A DNA stretch of 64,000 nt from a bacterium BMS3Bbin08 (GTDB lineage: Bacteria; Nitrospirota; Thermodesulfovibrionia; UBA6902; BMS3Bbin08), in contig BDTR01000030.1 of NCBI GenBank assembly GCA_002897775.1, forward strand, positions 1 to 64,000. Direction: 5' to 3'. Shown piece after piece: positions 50,182 through 60,746 of the stretch. Made by a program: the position numbers and the translations under genes. Below the pieces are notes generated by a model. It searched no databases. It saw only the letters and a program-made list of their open reading frames with translations, and was not told the DNA's origin. The first letter of the stretch is position 1. Each line of letters opens with the position of its first letter.

Positions 50182-51180
50182 TTATTTAGCTTTTATCCTC
50201 GGGTCCGCGAACATATAGCCCAGGTCTGCCAGCAGGTTTCCGATCAAGGTCAGTACCGCGCCGATGGTCAGAATACACATTACCAGCGGATAGTCCCTTG
50301 TCATGACGCCCATATAAAATAATTGCCCCATTCCGGGAATGCTGAAGATGCTCTCAAAAATAACGCTGCCGCCGATAAGCCCGGGCAATGAAAGGCCGAG
50401 CAATGTAATAATAGGCAGTAAGGCGTTCTTAAGGGCGTGTTTGTATATCACTTTTCTTTCCGGCAGGCCCTTTGCCCTTGCTGTTGTTATGTAGTCCTGC
50501 CTGATAACTTCGAGCATGCTGCTGCGCATAAACCTCGAGAGCCCGGCGAACCCTCCGACCGCCGACACAAAGACCGGCAGAATAAGATGCTGCGTTCTGT
50601 CCCAGAATTTGCCGAACAGGGAAAATGACTCATAGTCCATGGATTTAAGTCCTGATATCGGAAGCCAGTCAAGCTGAACACCGAAAAATATCATCAAAAG
50701 CAGGGCGAGCCAGAACGCGGGGACGGCAAAGCCCACAAAAACAAATACAGTGGTTATTTTATCGTACAGTGAATACTGGTGCGCGGCTGATGAAATGCCT
50801 ATCGGGATCGCGATAATAAAGATAATGAACATGGAAAGTATATTGATCAGAAATGTTATAAAGAGACTTCTGTCCGGCAGGGGCTGTTTTGTGTCCCATA
50901 TCTTCTCCATTACAGGCCTTCTGTCTGTGGAGAAAGACTCTCCGAAATCCAGCCTGACGACCCTTTTCAGCCATAGGCCGTACCGGACTATGACAGGTTT
51001 ATCAAGGTGATACATTTTTTCGAGTTTTTCACGCGCCTCAGGCGTCATCTTGGGGTTCAGCTCGGTAAGCACGTCAGTGGGCTTGCCAGGGGCGAGCTGT
51101 ATGATAAGGAATGAAATAAGCGTGATACCGAACAGGGTCGGGATCATCTCAAGATGACGCTTGAAGATATAAATTAACAT
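50182..51180 (-). CDS. Dipeptide/oligopeptide ABC transporter permease (DppB-like)
   Basis: [12 protein letters not shown]...[39 protein letters not shown]. Confidence 0.95.
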   Translation of the reverse strand: MLIYIFKRHLEMIPTLFGITLISFLIIQLAPGKPTDVLTELNPKMTPEAREKLEKMYHLDKPVIVRYGLWLKRVVRLDFGESFSTDRRPVMEKIWDTKQPLPDRSLFITFLINILSMFIIFIIAIPIGISSAAHQYSLYDKITTVFVFVGFAVPAFWLALLLMIFFGVQLDWLPISGLKSMDYESFSLFGKFWDRTQHLILPVFVSAVGGFAGLSRFMRSSMLEVIRQDYITTARAKGLPERKVIYKHALKNALLPIITLLGLSLPGLIGGSVIFESIFSIPGMGQLFYMGVMTRDYPLVMCILTIGAVLTLIGNLLADLGYMFADPRIKAK

Positions 51181-51181
51181 T

Positions 51182-52894
51182 CTATTGTTCTATGCTGTAT
51201 CTCTGTAAATTTTTCGGCACATACCATTGATGCAGATTATAGCCTATGCCTATGGTCGTGGGCCTGATGCCCCTGAACCTTGAATGCACAATCGGGAGCG
51301 CATCCGGTACATATAAAAATATGTACGGTAATTCTTCGGCAAGTATTTCCTGAAATCTGAAATATGCTTTCTTTCTTTCTTCAATATCAAAGGTCCTCCG
51401 GCCTTTTTCAAGGAGCTTGTCAACTTCTTTATTACTGTAACTTACAAAGTTAAATTCCTTTTCTCCTGTTTTGTCTGAATGCCAGATGATGTACTGGTCC
51501 GGATCGCGGTCCAGGCTCCAGCCGAGCAATACTGCTTCAAAACGGCGTTTATCAATAAACTCGTTTATGAATGTGCTCCATTCCAGCACCCTGATGTTCG
51601 TCTTTATTCCAATTTTTTTGAGCCGGTATTGTATGATGGTCGCGGTTTTAATTCTTGATTGATTACCCATGTTAGTAAGCACTGTAAACTCAAAGTCCTT
51701 CCCGTTTTTATCAACTATGCCGTTAGCGTTCGTATCCGCCCAACCAGCTTCTTTAAGCAGGGCCCTGGCCTTGTCCGGGTCATATTCATACTTCTTAACG
51801 TCCGGGTTATAAGCCCAGGTGTCCGGGACAAAGGGACCGGTTGCCGGGCGCCCAAGACCGAACAGGACCACATCAACAATTTCATTTTTATCAATAGCGT
51901 ATGCTACTGCCTGCCTTACGCGCTTATCCCTGAACCATGGATGTTTAAGATTAAAGCCCAGATAGGTATATGAAAATACAGGATATCGGAATTTCTGAAA
52001 GTTCCTTTTGAAAAGATCGGTGTCTGTCTGTTTTGTATACTGGGTCGGGGTCAGCGCCATCATATCTATACTGCCTGCCTGCAGTTCAAGGAACATTGTC
52101 GCGGGGTCGGGTATTATTTTAAAGATATACCGGTCTATATAAGGCCTTCCCTCGAAATAGTCCCTGTTCGAGTCAAGCACCACTTCCTGGCCCGGGGTCC
52201 ATTTCCTGAACTTGTAAGGCCCCAAACCTATCGGGTTCCGGCCGAAATCGACCTTTGTCAGGTCTTTGCCTTCAAGCAGGTGTTTGGGAAGAACTACCAG
52301 GCTTCCCCATGTTGTAAGCGCGGGCGCGAAAGGTTTATCATAAGTGACCCTGAAGGTGTATTTATCCAGGACCTCGGCCTTTTTAACCTGGAGGAAATCT
52401 TCTTTATAAGGTGTGGGTGTTTTTTCATCTATTATGGTCTTATAGCCGAACATCACATCCTGCGCTGTAAATTCAACACCGTCCGTCCACTTCACCCCTT
52501 TTCTTAAGTGGAAGGTAATGACAAGGCCGTCTGAAGAGATGTCCCATGACTCGGCAAGATCGCCGATAACACTGAGGTCTGTATCGTATTTGACCAGGCC
52601 GTTGAAGATCAGCCCTGCCACGGAGTGAGATGCGCTGTCGCCCGCGAGCATGGGGATAAGAACGCTGGGCCTTCCGCCCATGGCCTCTATAAGGGCGTCG
52701 CCGTAGGCAGGCGCGTCATGATATGACGGCTCTGCAGGGCCAGCCTCAGGGGACGTGGTTTGACTGTGCGTGCTCTCCGTGTCCGGCAGAGAACCTCCCC
52801 TGCACCCGGAAATAATAATGCTTATCAGAAAAACAAGATAAATCAGATATGTCTTTTTGGTACATCCGGGGAAACGGCAAGAACATGGAACCAT
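51182..52894 (-). CDS. Peptide ABC transporter substrate-binding lipoprotein
   Basis: Lipobox ISGCRG; SBP family 5 pattern ([34 protein letters not shown]). Confidence 0.95.
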   Translation of the reverse strand: MVPCSCRFPGCTKKTYLIYLVFLISIIISGCRGGSLPDTESTHSQTTSPEAGPAEPSYHDAPAYGDALIEAMGGRPSVLIPMLAGDSASHSVAGLIFNGLVKYDTDLSVIGDLAESWDISSDGLVITFHLRKGVKWTDGVEFTAQDVMFGYKTIIDEKTPTPYKEDFLQVKKAEVLDKYTFRVTYDKPFAPALTTWGSLVVLPKHLLEGKDLTKVDFGRNPIGLGPYKFRKWTPGQEVVLDSNRDYFEGRPYIDRYIFKIIPDPATMFLELQAGSIDMMALTPTQYTKQTDTDLFKRNFQKFRYPVFSYTYLGFNLKHPWFRDKRVRQAVAYAIDKNEIVDVVLFGLGRPATGPFVPDTWAYNPDVKKYEYDPDKARALLKEAGWADTNANGIVDKNGKDFEFTVLTNMGNQSRIKTATIIQYRLKKIGIKTNIRVLEWSTFINEFIDKRRFEAVLLGWSLDRDPDQYIIWHSDKTGEKEFNFVSYSNKEVDKLLEKGRRTFDIEERKKAYFRFQEILAEELPYIFLYVPDALPIVHSRFRGIRPTTIGIGYNLHQWYVPKNLQRYSIEQ

Positions 52895-53024
52895 GGGGTT
52901 AAATTAATAGATAAGATGTAATTTGTCAATGAACCAGTTGGAAACCCGCTTGACTATCTTTTAAATATATCTCTATAAGTTAATGGTTTTTATTTATGAC
53001 GCATTATTAAACAGGAGGAATAAT

Positions 53025-53529
53025 ATGCTCAATGTAACAGACAGGCAAAACAGGCAAAAAGGTTTTACCCTGATCGAACTACTCATCGTTGTTGCGATTA
53101 TTGGTATTCTCGCAGCTATTGCCTTAGCAGGGTATATCGGCATGCAGGATCGGGTAAGAAACACAGTACTCATTGCGACTTCAGCCTGAGATACAGTCTT
53201 GGCTGAATTCAGCGCTTAAGAGCCAGGCTGAGCTTATTGAGGTTGACTCTACAGGAGACGGAGAGATAACTACCGCTGACGCCGACAACGCGCAATTAGC
53301 CGCGTGGCTTGTTTCAGGAGACCTTGATGCCGCATATGTGAACTCCAGAATAGCGATGTATGGAGAACGATCTCCGTGGTTTCCCGGTGTAGATCTGTGG
53401 AAGCCCGATGACGCGGCTGCCGGACAGATCGCTGTCAAATCTAATAACTCGCCTCCGTTCGAGATAGAAATACGGGCATGGGATAGACTAGAAAAGATAC
53501 TTTACCTGAAAAAAATTTATGCTGACTAA
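53025..53529 (+). pseudogene. Frameshifted type IV pilin (PilA-like)
   Basis: Frame 1 KGFTLIELLIVVAIIGILAAIALAGYIGMQDRVRNTVLIATSA*, continued in another frame by LQPEIQSWLNSALKSQ...LYLKKIYAD; aligns with intact 53897 paralog apart from about 8 nt missing. Confidence 0.85.
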
Positions 53530-53735
53530 CATCGGGCTTATTACCCCGGATTTACAGGCGGATTCCATAGTGAACCGTAAGCCCTGTTTTTTGCGCCTCG
53601 GGGTATTAAAGCGATCAGGCGTGAATTGCCGGGATATATTAAAGTAGGTGGCAAAATTTGTCAACTCTGACAAGCAGTGTTTAGGAACAGAAAAAAAACA
53701 GGGGAAAATGTATTTAAAATAAAGCGGTTTTAAGC

Positions 53736-53751
53736 TGGCATAGAAAATGCT
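53736..53751 (+). promoter_or_regulatory. Sigma54 (RpoN) promoter upstream of pilin gene
   Basis: TGGCAT-N5-ATGCT with GG/GC at -24/-12 spacing; about 145 bp upstream of the pilin start codon. Confidence 0.7.
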
Positions 53752-53896
53752 TGATACAGGGTAAAAAATGACTATGATAAATAAAAGGGGGTGGTAAAAA
53801 AAAGACGTAAATAGTAATATATGGAGCGTATGATGTTTTCTGTCAATGGCTTACCATTGGCAAAGGGGCATAAAATATAAATAAGGAGGAAACGCA

Positions 53897-54418
53897 ATGT
53901 TTAAAGCAGTAGAGAATTTAAGAGAGCAAAAAGGTTTTACGCTTATCGAGCTGCTGATCGTTGTGGCGATCATTGGTATTCTCGCAGCTATTGCTATACC
54001 AGGCTACCTCGGCATGCAGGAGAGAGGAAGAAAAGGTGCAGTAATAAGGGCTTCATCCGCCATTGAGCCTGAGGTCCAGGGATGGCTGAATTCAGCGTTA
54101 AAGGGCACTGGAGCGCAGGCGAGCGTTATAGAAGTCGACAGTGATGGCGACGGCGACGTTGATTCAACTGACGACACTAACGCTACACTTAACGGCTATC
54201 TGATCGCTGGAACTCTCGGCTCTGCTTTTGTTAAAGCCAGACAAAATATGTATACTGAAATGTCTCCCTGGGATTCCAATACATCCCTGTTCACAGATAC
54301 TATTGATTCTTCTGTGATAGCGATCAGTGATTCAGGCTCATCTCCGTGGTCGGTCCGGATCGAAGCCAAGGATGCACTTGGCAATACTCTTCACCTTAAG
54401 ACGATTTTTTCAGATTAA
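53897..54418 (+). CDS. pilA: Type IV major pilin (PilA-like) with EF-hand-like loop
   Basis: QKGFTLIELLIVVAIIGILAAIAIPGYLGMQERGRKG; DSDGDGDVDSTD loop. Confidence 0.93.
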   Translation: MFKAVENLREQKGFTLIELLIVVAIIGILAAIAIPGYLGMQERGRKGAVIRASSAIEPEVQGWLNSALKGTGAQASVIEVDSDGDGDVDSTDDTNATLNGYLIAGTLGSAFVKARQNMYTEMSPWDSNTSLFTDTIDSSVIAISDSGSSPWSVRIEAKDALGNTLHLKTIFSD

Positions 54419-54475
54419 TTAAAGAGTTTTTTCCCGACTCGCAGGCCAGGGTAACCCCTTGGCCTGCTTACCTTT

Positions 54476-56296
54476 ATGCATAAAACAAGAGTCAGTGTAC
54501 TGGCCGCAGTATTGCTTTTTCTCCTTTTATTTTCTGTTTTTGCCTATTCCTATCTGTCGCTGGACCTCTGGGATTATGATTTCTGGTGGCATATTTCTAC
54601 CGGCAGGCTCATAGTAGAGACAGGTTCACTGCCGGATGCAGACCCTTTTTCTTTTGTATCAACCCTTCAGGAAAATGAAAACCTCCGTCCAAAATGGGAG
54701 AATTTTGTATTAAAGCAGTACTGGCTGTGCCAGATATTGTTTTATTTTATTTTCATTAAGGCCGGACCGGCCGGGATAATAATACTAAGGACAGCACTGC
54801 TGTTACTGACTATCCTGGTCGTGCTTTGGCAGTTAAGGAGGTGGGGTGTAAGCTTTTATATCTGCTTTGTGTTGGTCTTTCTGCTCTTTCTTGTTACAAC
54901 ACAATTTACCGGTGAACGGCCTGTTCTGTTCAGCATATTGTTTACACCGGTTGTGTTTATAATGCTGGAGGATTTTAAGCACAGGCGGGGAAAGCTTTTG
55001 TATCTGTTGCCGCCACTGATGCTTTTATGGGCGAACATTCATGGAGGTTTCATAATCGGCAACATCATGATCATGGTGTACATGGCAGTGGAAGGGCTGA
55101 AGGCGCTTTTTAAAAAGGTGGAATACCCAAAGAACAGATTAGCCCTGTTCTACGGCATTACAACATTGTCTTTGGCCTTTTCATATATTAACCCCACAGG
55201 CTGGGATGCCTTTTTAATCGCCCTGTCACCCAAATACGCGTTTCTTCAAAAGGATGTGCAGGAATATGCTTCGCCCTTTTTTCACTATTTAAATAAATTG
55301 CAGGGGATTAACACAGGTTACGCGGTACTGGCCTGTTTATTCCCGATATTATTGATAATAAGGAATAAAAAGATGGATTTAGCCCAGGCAATTCTTGTTG
55401 CCGGCCTTTTTATAATGGCTGCGAAGTCGTCGAGGTTCATTGCCTTTTTTGGCCCTGTCGCGGTAATGGTGACAGGGAAAGAGACAAATATATTATTGCA
55501 GGATCTGCTCAAAAACAGGGCAACAAAAAGAATTCAAAAAGCAGGGGCGTCTGTATTCATCCTTTTTTTGCTTTCCATCACTGTATTCTTTCTGGCCTAT
55601 GGCAATTTTAGAGGCATTAACTTTGGCGTTGCAAAAAACCGCACTGTTCCGGTACAGGCCGTTGATTTTATGGAGCGAAACAGGTTGCCGGGAAATATAT
55701 ACAACAGCCCTGCATTCGGCGGGTATATAACGTGGAGAGCATATCCGGATAGAATGACATTTATTGATACCAGGTGGATCAACAGTACAGTACAGTTCGA
55801 ATGGCGATGGATAAATGATGCCCTGGATTCTATTTACAGTGAAGAACTGCATGAAGGCAGACAGCCTCTGTGGAGAAGACTGCTGGACCATTATAACATT
55901 AACTTGATCATGATTAATCTTATGGACGCGTACGGAACCGCCCCGGAACTGCTTTTAAAATTGCCCGAAGACAGGCAGTGGGCCCTGGTTTATGCAGATT
56001 CCATATGCGCTATTTTTGTCAGAAACGTACCTGCTTATGAACATATTATTGAGCAGTTTGAACAGCCGAAAGAAAATATTTATAATATAATCATTGCTGA
56101 GAGCGCGTATAAATCAGTTTATAAGCAAAATCCCAATTATCTCATTACCCTTGGCAAAACGTTTTATGCAATGGGCAGGCTTGAAGATGCCGTTACAGCA
56201 TACAGGTATGCTTCAAAAAGGATGCCCGGAAATCTCTGGATAAAAAAGAAAGTGGATGAAACAGAGGCCGAACTTAAACAGAAAAACGAAGATTAA
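54476..56296 (+). CDS. Polytopic membrane protein, putative GT-C-like, with C-terminal TPR-like segment (copy 1)
   Basis: LDLWDYDFWWHISTGRLIVETGSLPDADPFSF; multiple TM; C-terminal YLITLGKTFYAMGRLEDAVTAYRYA. Paralog at 61777. Confidence 0.7.
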   Translation: MHKTRVSVLAAVLLFLLLFSVFAYSYLSLDLWDYDFWWHISTGRLIVETGSLPDADPFSFVSTLQENENLRPKWENFVLKQYWLCQILFYFIFIKAGPAGIIILRTALLLLTILVVLWQLRRWGVSFYICFVLVFLLFLVTTQFTGERPVLFSILFTPVVFIMLEDFKHRRGKLLYLLPPLMLLWANIHGGFIIGNIMIMVYMAVEGLKALFKKVEYPKNRLALFYGITTLSLAFSYINPTGWDAFLIALSPKYAFLQKDVQEYASPFFHYLNKLQGINTGYAVLACLFPILLIIRNKKMDLAQAILVAGLFIMAAKSSRFIAFFGPVAVMVTGKETNILLQDLLKNRATKRIQKAGASVFILFLLSITVFFLAYGNFRGINFGVAKNRTVPVQAVDFMERNRLPGNIYNSPAFGGYITWRAYPDRMTFIDTRWINSTVQFEWRWINDALDSIYSEELHEGRQPLWRRLLDHYNINLIMINLMDAYGTAPELLLKLPEDRQWALVYADSICAIFVRNVPAYEHIIEQFEQPKENIYNIIIAESAYKSVYKQNPNYLITLGKTFYAMGRLEDAVTAYRYASKRMPGNLWIKKKVDETEAELKQKNED

Positions 56297-56440
56297 AGAA
56301 AATTAGAGAAGAACAGGGGGAAAGGATTTATTAATGACAGAATGTGCCCGGGCACGGTCATTTTCCTCCTGCCCGGCTATCCGGATATGAATAAATTTTT
56401 CACAAAGTCACTGGTTCTGGCAGCTTTTTTTATGAAAATC

Positions 56441-56483
56441 GAACTTTGAATACCCCGTTTTGTAAACGTGGTATTCAAAGTTC
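56441..56483. repeat. Long near-perfect inverted repeat
   Basis: GAACTTTGAATACC-C-CGTTT-TGT-AAACG-T-GGTATTCAAAGTTC. Confidence 0.75.
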
Positions 56484-56495
56484 ACCTTTCAGGTC

Positions 56496-56624
56496 TCCCC
56501 CTTTGGAAAAGCCGAGCAGGCTCGATCCCGAGGGGGATTAAGGGGGATTTTGCGAATAATTTCTTTAAAAAATCTCCCATAGCCCTGCCTGCCGGCAGGC
56601 AGGCCCTCTTTGCCAAAGAGGGGA
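56496..56624. mobile_element. MITE-like element
   Basis: Imperfect terminal inverted repeats TCCCCCTTTGG...CCAAAGAGGGGA bounding 129 bp, with internal CCTGCCTGCCGGCAGGCAGG palindrome. Confidence 0.45.
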
Positions 56625-56867
56625 ATACAGACTGAATTATCATTAATAAAGTTATTCTTTTTGATGCCCCGCCTTGTAGTCGGGGAGCTTCACTGTATAT
56701 TACTCGGCAATGGCCACTGTAATACTGGGTGGCGAACTAAATTTACTAATCGAGAGGTTGCTTTATAAAAAAATTTCCACGGGACAGGGGCAAAAGATGG
56801 CCATAGGCATGACTTTAGCTGTATTTTTATTTGCTGCTTTGTTATACCCCTGGATGTATAAGGAGAT

Positions 56868-57236
56868 GTACCGGAACTGATTTTTAAACTGGCTGAAAAT
56901 GATAATTGGGTGCCAATATATACCGACATTCTGAGCATTATATTTATAAGAAATACAGAAGATAATAATGATATAATACAAAAATTCAGGCGAACTAGGG
57001 AGGAAGTCTATAACACGGTTCTTTTACAGGGCGCTTTGAGGGCTTCTCATGATAAGATCAACCCTCGATATTTAATAAGCGCGGGAGCTGCTCTATATAA
57101 ACCGGGAAGGTTAGATGACGCCCTTACGGCATACCGGTATGCTGAGAAGAGACTCTCAAGTTATCCTGGCATACAGGAAAAAATAAAGGACATAGAGACT
57201 GAACTTAAAGAGAAAAACGAAGATAAAAGGTCTTAA
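56868..57236 (+). pseudogene. C-terminal remnant of a 'DYDFWWHISTGR' membrane protein
   Basis: VPELIFKLAENDNWVPIYTDILSIIFIRNTEDNNDIIQKF...NPRYLISAGAALYKPGRLDDALTAYRYAEKRLS aligns with the C-termini of 54476 and 61777 ORFs; upstream in-frame TAA at 56859. Confidence 0.75.
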
Positions 57237-57247
57237 AAAGGTATTGT

Positions 57248-58234
57248 ATGCCGGAGAACAAATGGCTTAACAAGAGTGTCTTTGTCACAGGATGCACCGG
57301 TCTTTTAGGCTCATGGCTGACCGAGGACTTGATCAGCCGCGGGGCTAATGTAACTGCCTTGATCAGGGATTTTATCCCCGGGTCAAGGGTCTATAAAGAG
57401 AACTTTATAGACAGGATAAATGTGGTATCCGGCAACCTGGAAGATTATTATGTTGTTGAAAGGGCCTTGAATGAGTATGAGATAGAGATTGTTTTTCATC
57501 TGGCTGCCCAGACCATTGTCCCAATCGCAAATAATAATCCCCTCTCCACTTTTGAATCAAATATTAGAGGGACGTGGACTTTGCTCGAGGCATGCCGCAG
57601 GAACAGTCAGATCAGGAAAATAATCGCCGCGTCAAGTGACAAGGCATATGGTGAGCAGAAGACACTGCCTTATACTGAGGATATGTGCCTTTCCGGCAAA
57701 AACCCCTATGATGTTTCCAAAAGCTGTTCAGACCTGATCACCCGCATGTATTATCACCATTATGGACTTCCTGTATGCGTTACCAGGTGCGGTAACCTGT
57801 TCGGAGGCGGTGACCTTAATTTTAACAGAATAATTCCCGGTACTATCCGGGCTGTTTTTTATAACGAGAGGCCGATTATCAGGAGTAACGGCAAATACGT
57901 CAGAGATTATTTCTATGTAAAGGATGCTGCCGAAGCATACATTGTGCTTGCCGAGAAGATGGATGACAGCAGCCTTATGGGCGAGGCATTCAATCTTGGT
58001 AATGACATGCCAAAGACCGTCCTGGAAATTACCGATGACATCCTTTCTTTGATGAAACGAACTGATTTGGAACCGGTTATTCTGAATGAGGCTAAAGGAG
58101 AGATCCTGGAGCAGTATCTTTCTTCGGAAAAGGCCAGGAAGAAGCTTGGATGGGAGCCAGGGTTCTCTGTACGCGACGGCCTTGCTGAAACAATAGAGTG
58201 GTATAAGAACTATTTTACCGAAACCGGGAAATAA
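57248..58234 (+). CDS. NAD-dependent sugar 4,6-dehydratase/epimerase (RfbG-like SDR)
   Basis: [31 protein letters not shown]...[17 protein letters not shown]...NPYDVSKSC. Confidence 0.88.
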   Translation: MPENKWLNKSVFVTGCTGLLGSWLTEDLISRGANVTALIRDFIPGSRVYKENFIDRINVVSGNLEDYYVVERALNEYEIEIVFHLAAQTIVPIANNNPLSTFESNIRGTWTLLEACRRNSQIRKIIAASSDKAYGEQKTLPYTEDMCLSGKNPYDVSKSCSDLITRMYYHHYGLPVCVTRCGNLFGGGDLNFNRIIPGTIRAVFYNERPIIRSNGKYVRDYFYVKDAAEAYIVLAEKMDDSSLMGEAFNLGNDMPKTVLEITDDILSLMKRTDLEPVILNEAKGEILEQYLSSEKARKKLGWEPGFSVRDGLAETIEWYKNYFTETGK

Positions 58235-58239
58235 GCTTA

Positions 58240-58977
58240 GTGGACCAATCTTACTCCTTTAAATATCATAAGCTGGAAGAGAATCATTGGTGGTTTATAG
58301 GGCGGCGGGATATAATAAGCGAGCTTGTAAAAGACTTCCGTAGAGATGCCGAGACCCTTGAAATCGGATGTTCCGGCGGAGTTTTGATAGAAGCCTTGAA
58401 AAGGCATGGTTTTACAAGACTGCAGGGCATTGATATTGATGAGGAAGCAGTAAAAATATGCAGGCAGAAAGGACTGGGCGACATTAATTTTGCCGACGCC
58501 GAAAACACGGAATTTAATAATCAACAGTTCGACGTTCTTATAGCCTCTGACGTACTGGAACACATCAGAGACGAAGAAAGAGCGCTTCAGGAATGGCAAA
58601 GAATTCTGAAATCAGGCGGGAAATTAATCATATTTGTTCCTGCTTTTCAGTTCTTGTGGAGCGGGCATGACGAAGCTAACCGCCACTACAGGAGATACCG
58701 CAGATCAGGGCTGATCAGGACCCTTGAAAAAAATGGCTTCAAGACAGACCGGGCTTCATACTGGAATTTAAGCCTGTTCTTACCTGTAAGCGCGGCAAGG
58801 CTCTTTCGGAAAATCTTCCCAGGCAGTAAAAAAACAGAGGCGGACCAGCTTTTTGAAGTGAACCCGTTTATCAACAAAATATTGGTCTATGTGCTAAAAC
58901 TTGAAAATAAACTATTATCATGGGACATAAATCTTCCTTTAGGAGTAAGCGTGTTTGCGGTAGCAACCAGGTTATGA
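58240..58977 (+). CDS. Class I SAM-dependent methyltransferase
   Basis: LEIGCSGGVLIEALKRHGF...FDVLIASDVLEHIRDEERALQEWQRILKSGGKLIIFVPA. Confidence 0.9.
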   Translation: MDQSYSFKYHKLEENHWWFIGRRDIISELVKDFRRDAETLEIGCSGGVLIEALKRHGFTRLQGIDIDEEAVKICRQKGLGDINFADAENTEFNNQQFDVLIASDVLEHIRDEERALQEWQRILKSGGKLIIFVPAFQFLWSGHDEANRHYRRYRRSGLIRTLEKNGFKTDRASYWNLSLFLPVSAARLFRKIFPGSKKTEADQLFEVNPFINKILVYVLKLENKLLSWDINLPLGVSVFAVATRL

Positions 58978-59942
58978 GAAAGATCGGTTTACTGTCAGTG
59001 GTGGTTCCATGTCATAACGAAGCAGAGGTTCTGCCGGCTACCCATGAGAGGCTGGGAAGAATACTCGGGAACCTGGTTTCTTCCGGCAGGATTTCTAACT
59101 ATGAGCTTGTTTATGTTGACAACGGTTCAACAGACAATACACTGTCAGTTTTAGAGAATATCTTTTCATCTGACCGTTATGCACGTGTGATCGCTCTCAG
59201 GCGCGATTTTGGTTTTCAGGGCTCTATCTCAGCAGGCCTTTTTTATGCACAGGGTGACGCTGTCGTGACAATTGATGCAGACCTCCAGGACCCGCCTGAA
59301 AAGATCGAGGAAATGCTAGCTCATTATGGACAGGGTTATGACCTGGTCCTTGGCGTCCGTTCCGACAGGTCCACAGATTCCTTTATAAAGAGATTCTTCT
59401 CAGAAAATTACTACAGGCTTATGAGATTAATGGGTGTAAGTGTTGTATATAATCATGGGGATTTCAGGCTTATGTCAAGATCACTGGTTCAGGAGTTCAA
59501 CGCCCTTCCAGAGAGGCGTCGTTTAATCAGGGCGATGATCCTGCAGTTAGAGTCACGGTTCGCTGCCGTATCCTACAAAAGGGAGCCGAGAAAAGCAGGG
59601 AAATCAAAGTTTAGCGTGGGATCGCTTTTTTCTCTCAGCCTTGACGGGATCGTATCGTTTACTTATGTGCCTCTAAGACTGGCATCTGTGACAGGCATAT
59701 TATTTTCTTTTCTGGCGCTGATAGGCATATTATGGGTTGTGTATATAAAATTCTTTACCGATAAGTTCATTCCCGGCTGGGCATCGACATTATTGCCTAT
59801 TCTAATACTTGGAGGGCTCCAGCTCTTCTTTCTGGGTTTGATAGGCGAATATATCGGAAGGCTCTATATGGAGGTTAAACATAGGCCGTTATTTATTGTC
59901 AGACAGGAATATAAACATACTGCTGAAAAGAATTCGTCGTAG
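58974..59942 (+). CDS. GT2 family glycosyltransferase (DPM1/GtrB-like, two C-terminal TM)
   Basis: LSVVVPCHNEAEVLPATHERL...VTIDADLQDPPEKIEEML; GLIGEYIGRLYMEVKHRPLF; start overlaps previous stop (ATGA). Confidence 0.93.
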   Translation: MRKIGLLSVVVPCHNEAEVLPATHERLGRILGNLVSSGRISNYELVYVDNGSTDNTLSVLENIFSSDRYARVIALRRDFGFQGSISAGLFYAQGDAVVTIDADLQDPPEKIEEMLAHYGQGYDLVLGVRSDRSTDSFIKRFFSENYYRLMRLMGVSVVYNHGDFRLMSRSLVQEFNALPERRRLIRAMILQLESRFAAVSYKREPRKAGKSKFSVGSLFSLSLDGIVSFTYVPLRLASVTGILFSFLALIGILWVVYIKFFTDKFIPGWASTLLPILILGGLQLFFLGLIGEYIGRLYMEVKHRPLFIVRQEYKHTAEKNSS

Positions 59943-59954
59943 AATGAGAGGATA

Positions 59955-60746
59955 ATGAAAAATATACCGGTAGTTATTTTAGCAGGCGGTTTCGGGACAA
60001 GGCTCAGGGAACAGACAGAGTTTATACCAAAACCCATGGTGCCGGTCGGGACAAGACCTATCCTTTTGCATATTATGAAGATATATGCGCATTACGGATA
60101 TAAGCGCTTTATCATATGTCTTGGATATAAGGGCGAGATTATCAAAGACTATTTTTTGAATTACAAGGTGAGAAACAGTGATTTCACTATAACCCTCGGA
60201 AATCATGAGGCCATTAAAATTCACAATTCCTTTGATGAAGAAGACTGGGATGTAACGCTTTCGGATACAGGCCTCAGGGCTATGACCGGCACAAGGATAA
60301 AAAGGATAGAAAAATTCATAGATACAGATTATTTTTTGCTTACATACGGCGACGGCGTTGCTGATATTGATCTGAAAAAACTTATGGAATTCCACAGATC
60401 CCACGGGAAAACAGCTACTATAACAGGGGTGAGGCCGCCGTCAAGGTTCGGTGAACTGATCATTGAAGGAAACCGTGTTGTTGAATTCGGGGAAAAGCCG
60501 CAAGCCGGCGGCAGCACAATCAACGGCGGCTTTTTTGTTTTTAACCGCGGGGTATTTAAGTACCTCTCAGAGGAAGAGAATTGTACCCTTGAGAAAGAGC
60601 CCCTTGAACGGCTGGCTAAGGACGCCGAACTGATGATCTATGAGCACGCGGGTTTCTGGCAGTGCATGGACACACTTCGCGACATGAACCTGCTTAATGA
60701 ATACTGGAAGAGCGGAAACGCGCCGTGGAAACGCCGGGAACAGTAA
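59955..60746 (+). CDS. rfbF: Glucose-1-phosphate cytidylyltransferase
   Basis: VVILAGGFGTRLREQTEFIPKPMVPVGTRPILLHIMKIYAHYG; CTLEKEPLERLAKDAELMIYEHAGFWQCMDTLRD. Confidence 0.95.
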   Translation: MKNIPVVILAGGFGTRLREQTEFIPKPMVPVGTRPILLHIMKIYAHYGYKRFIICLGYKGEIIKDYFLNYKVRNSDFTITLGNHEAIKIHNSFDEEDWDVTLSDTGLRAMTGTRIKRIEKFIDTDYFLLTYGDGVADIDLKKLMEFHRSHGKTATITGVRPPSRFGELIIEGNRVVEFGEKPQAGGSTINGGFFVFNRGVFKYLSEEENCTLEKEPLERLAKDAELMIYEHAGFWQCMDTLRDMNLLNEYWKSGNAPWKRREQ

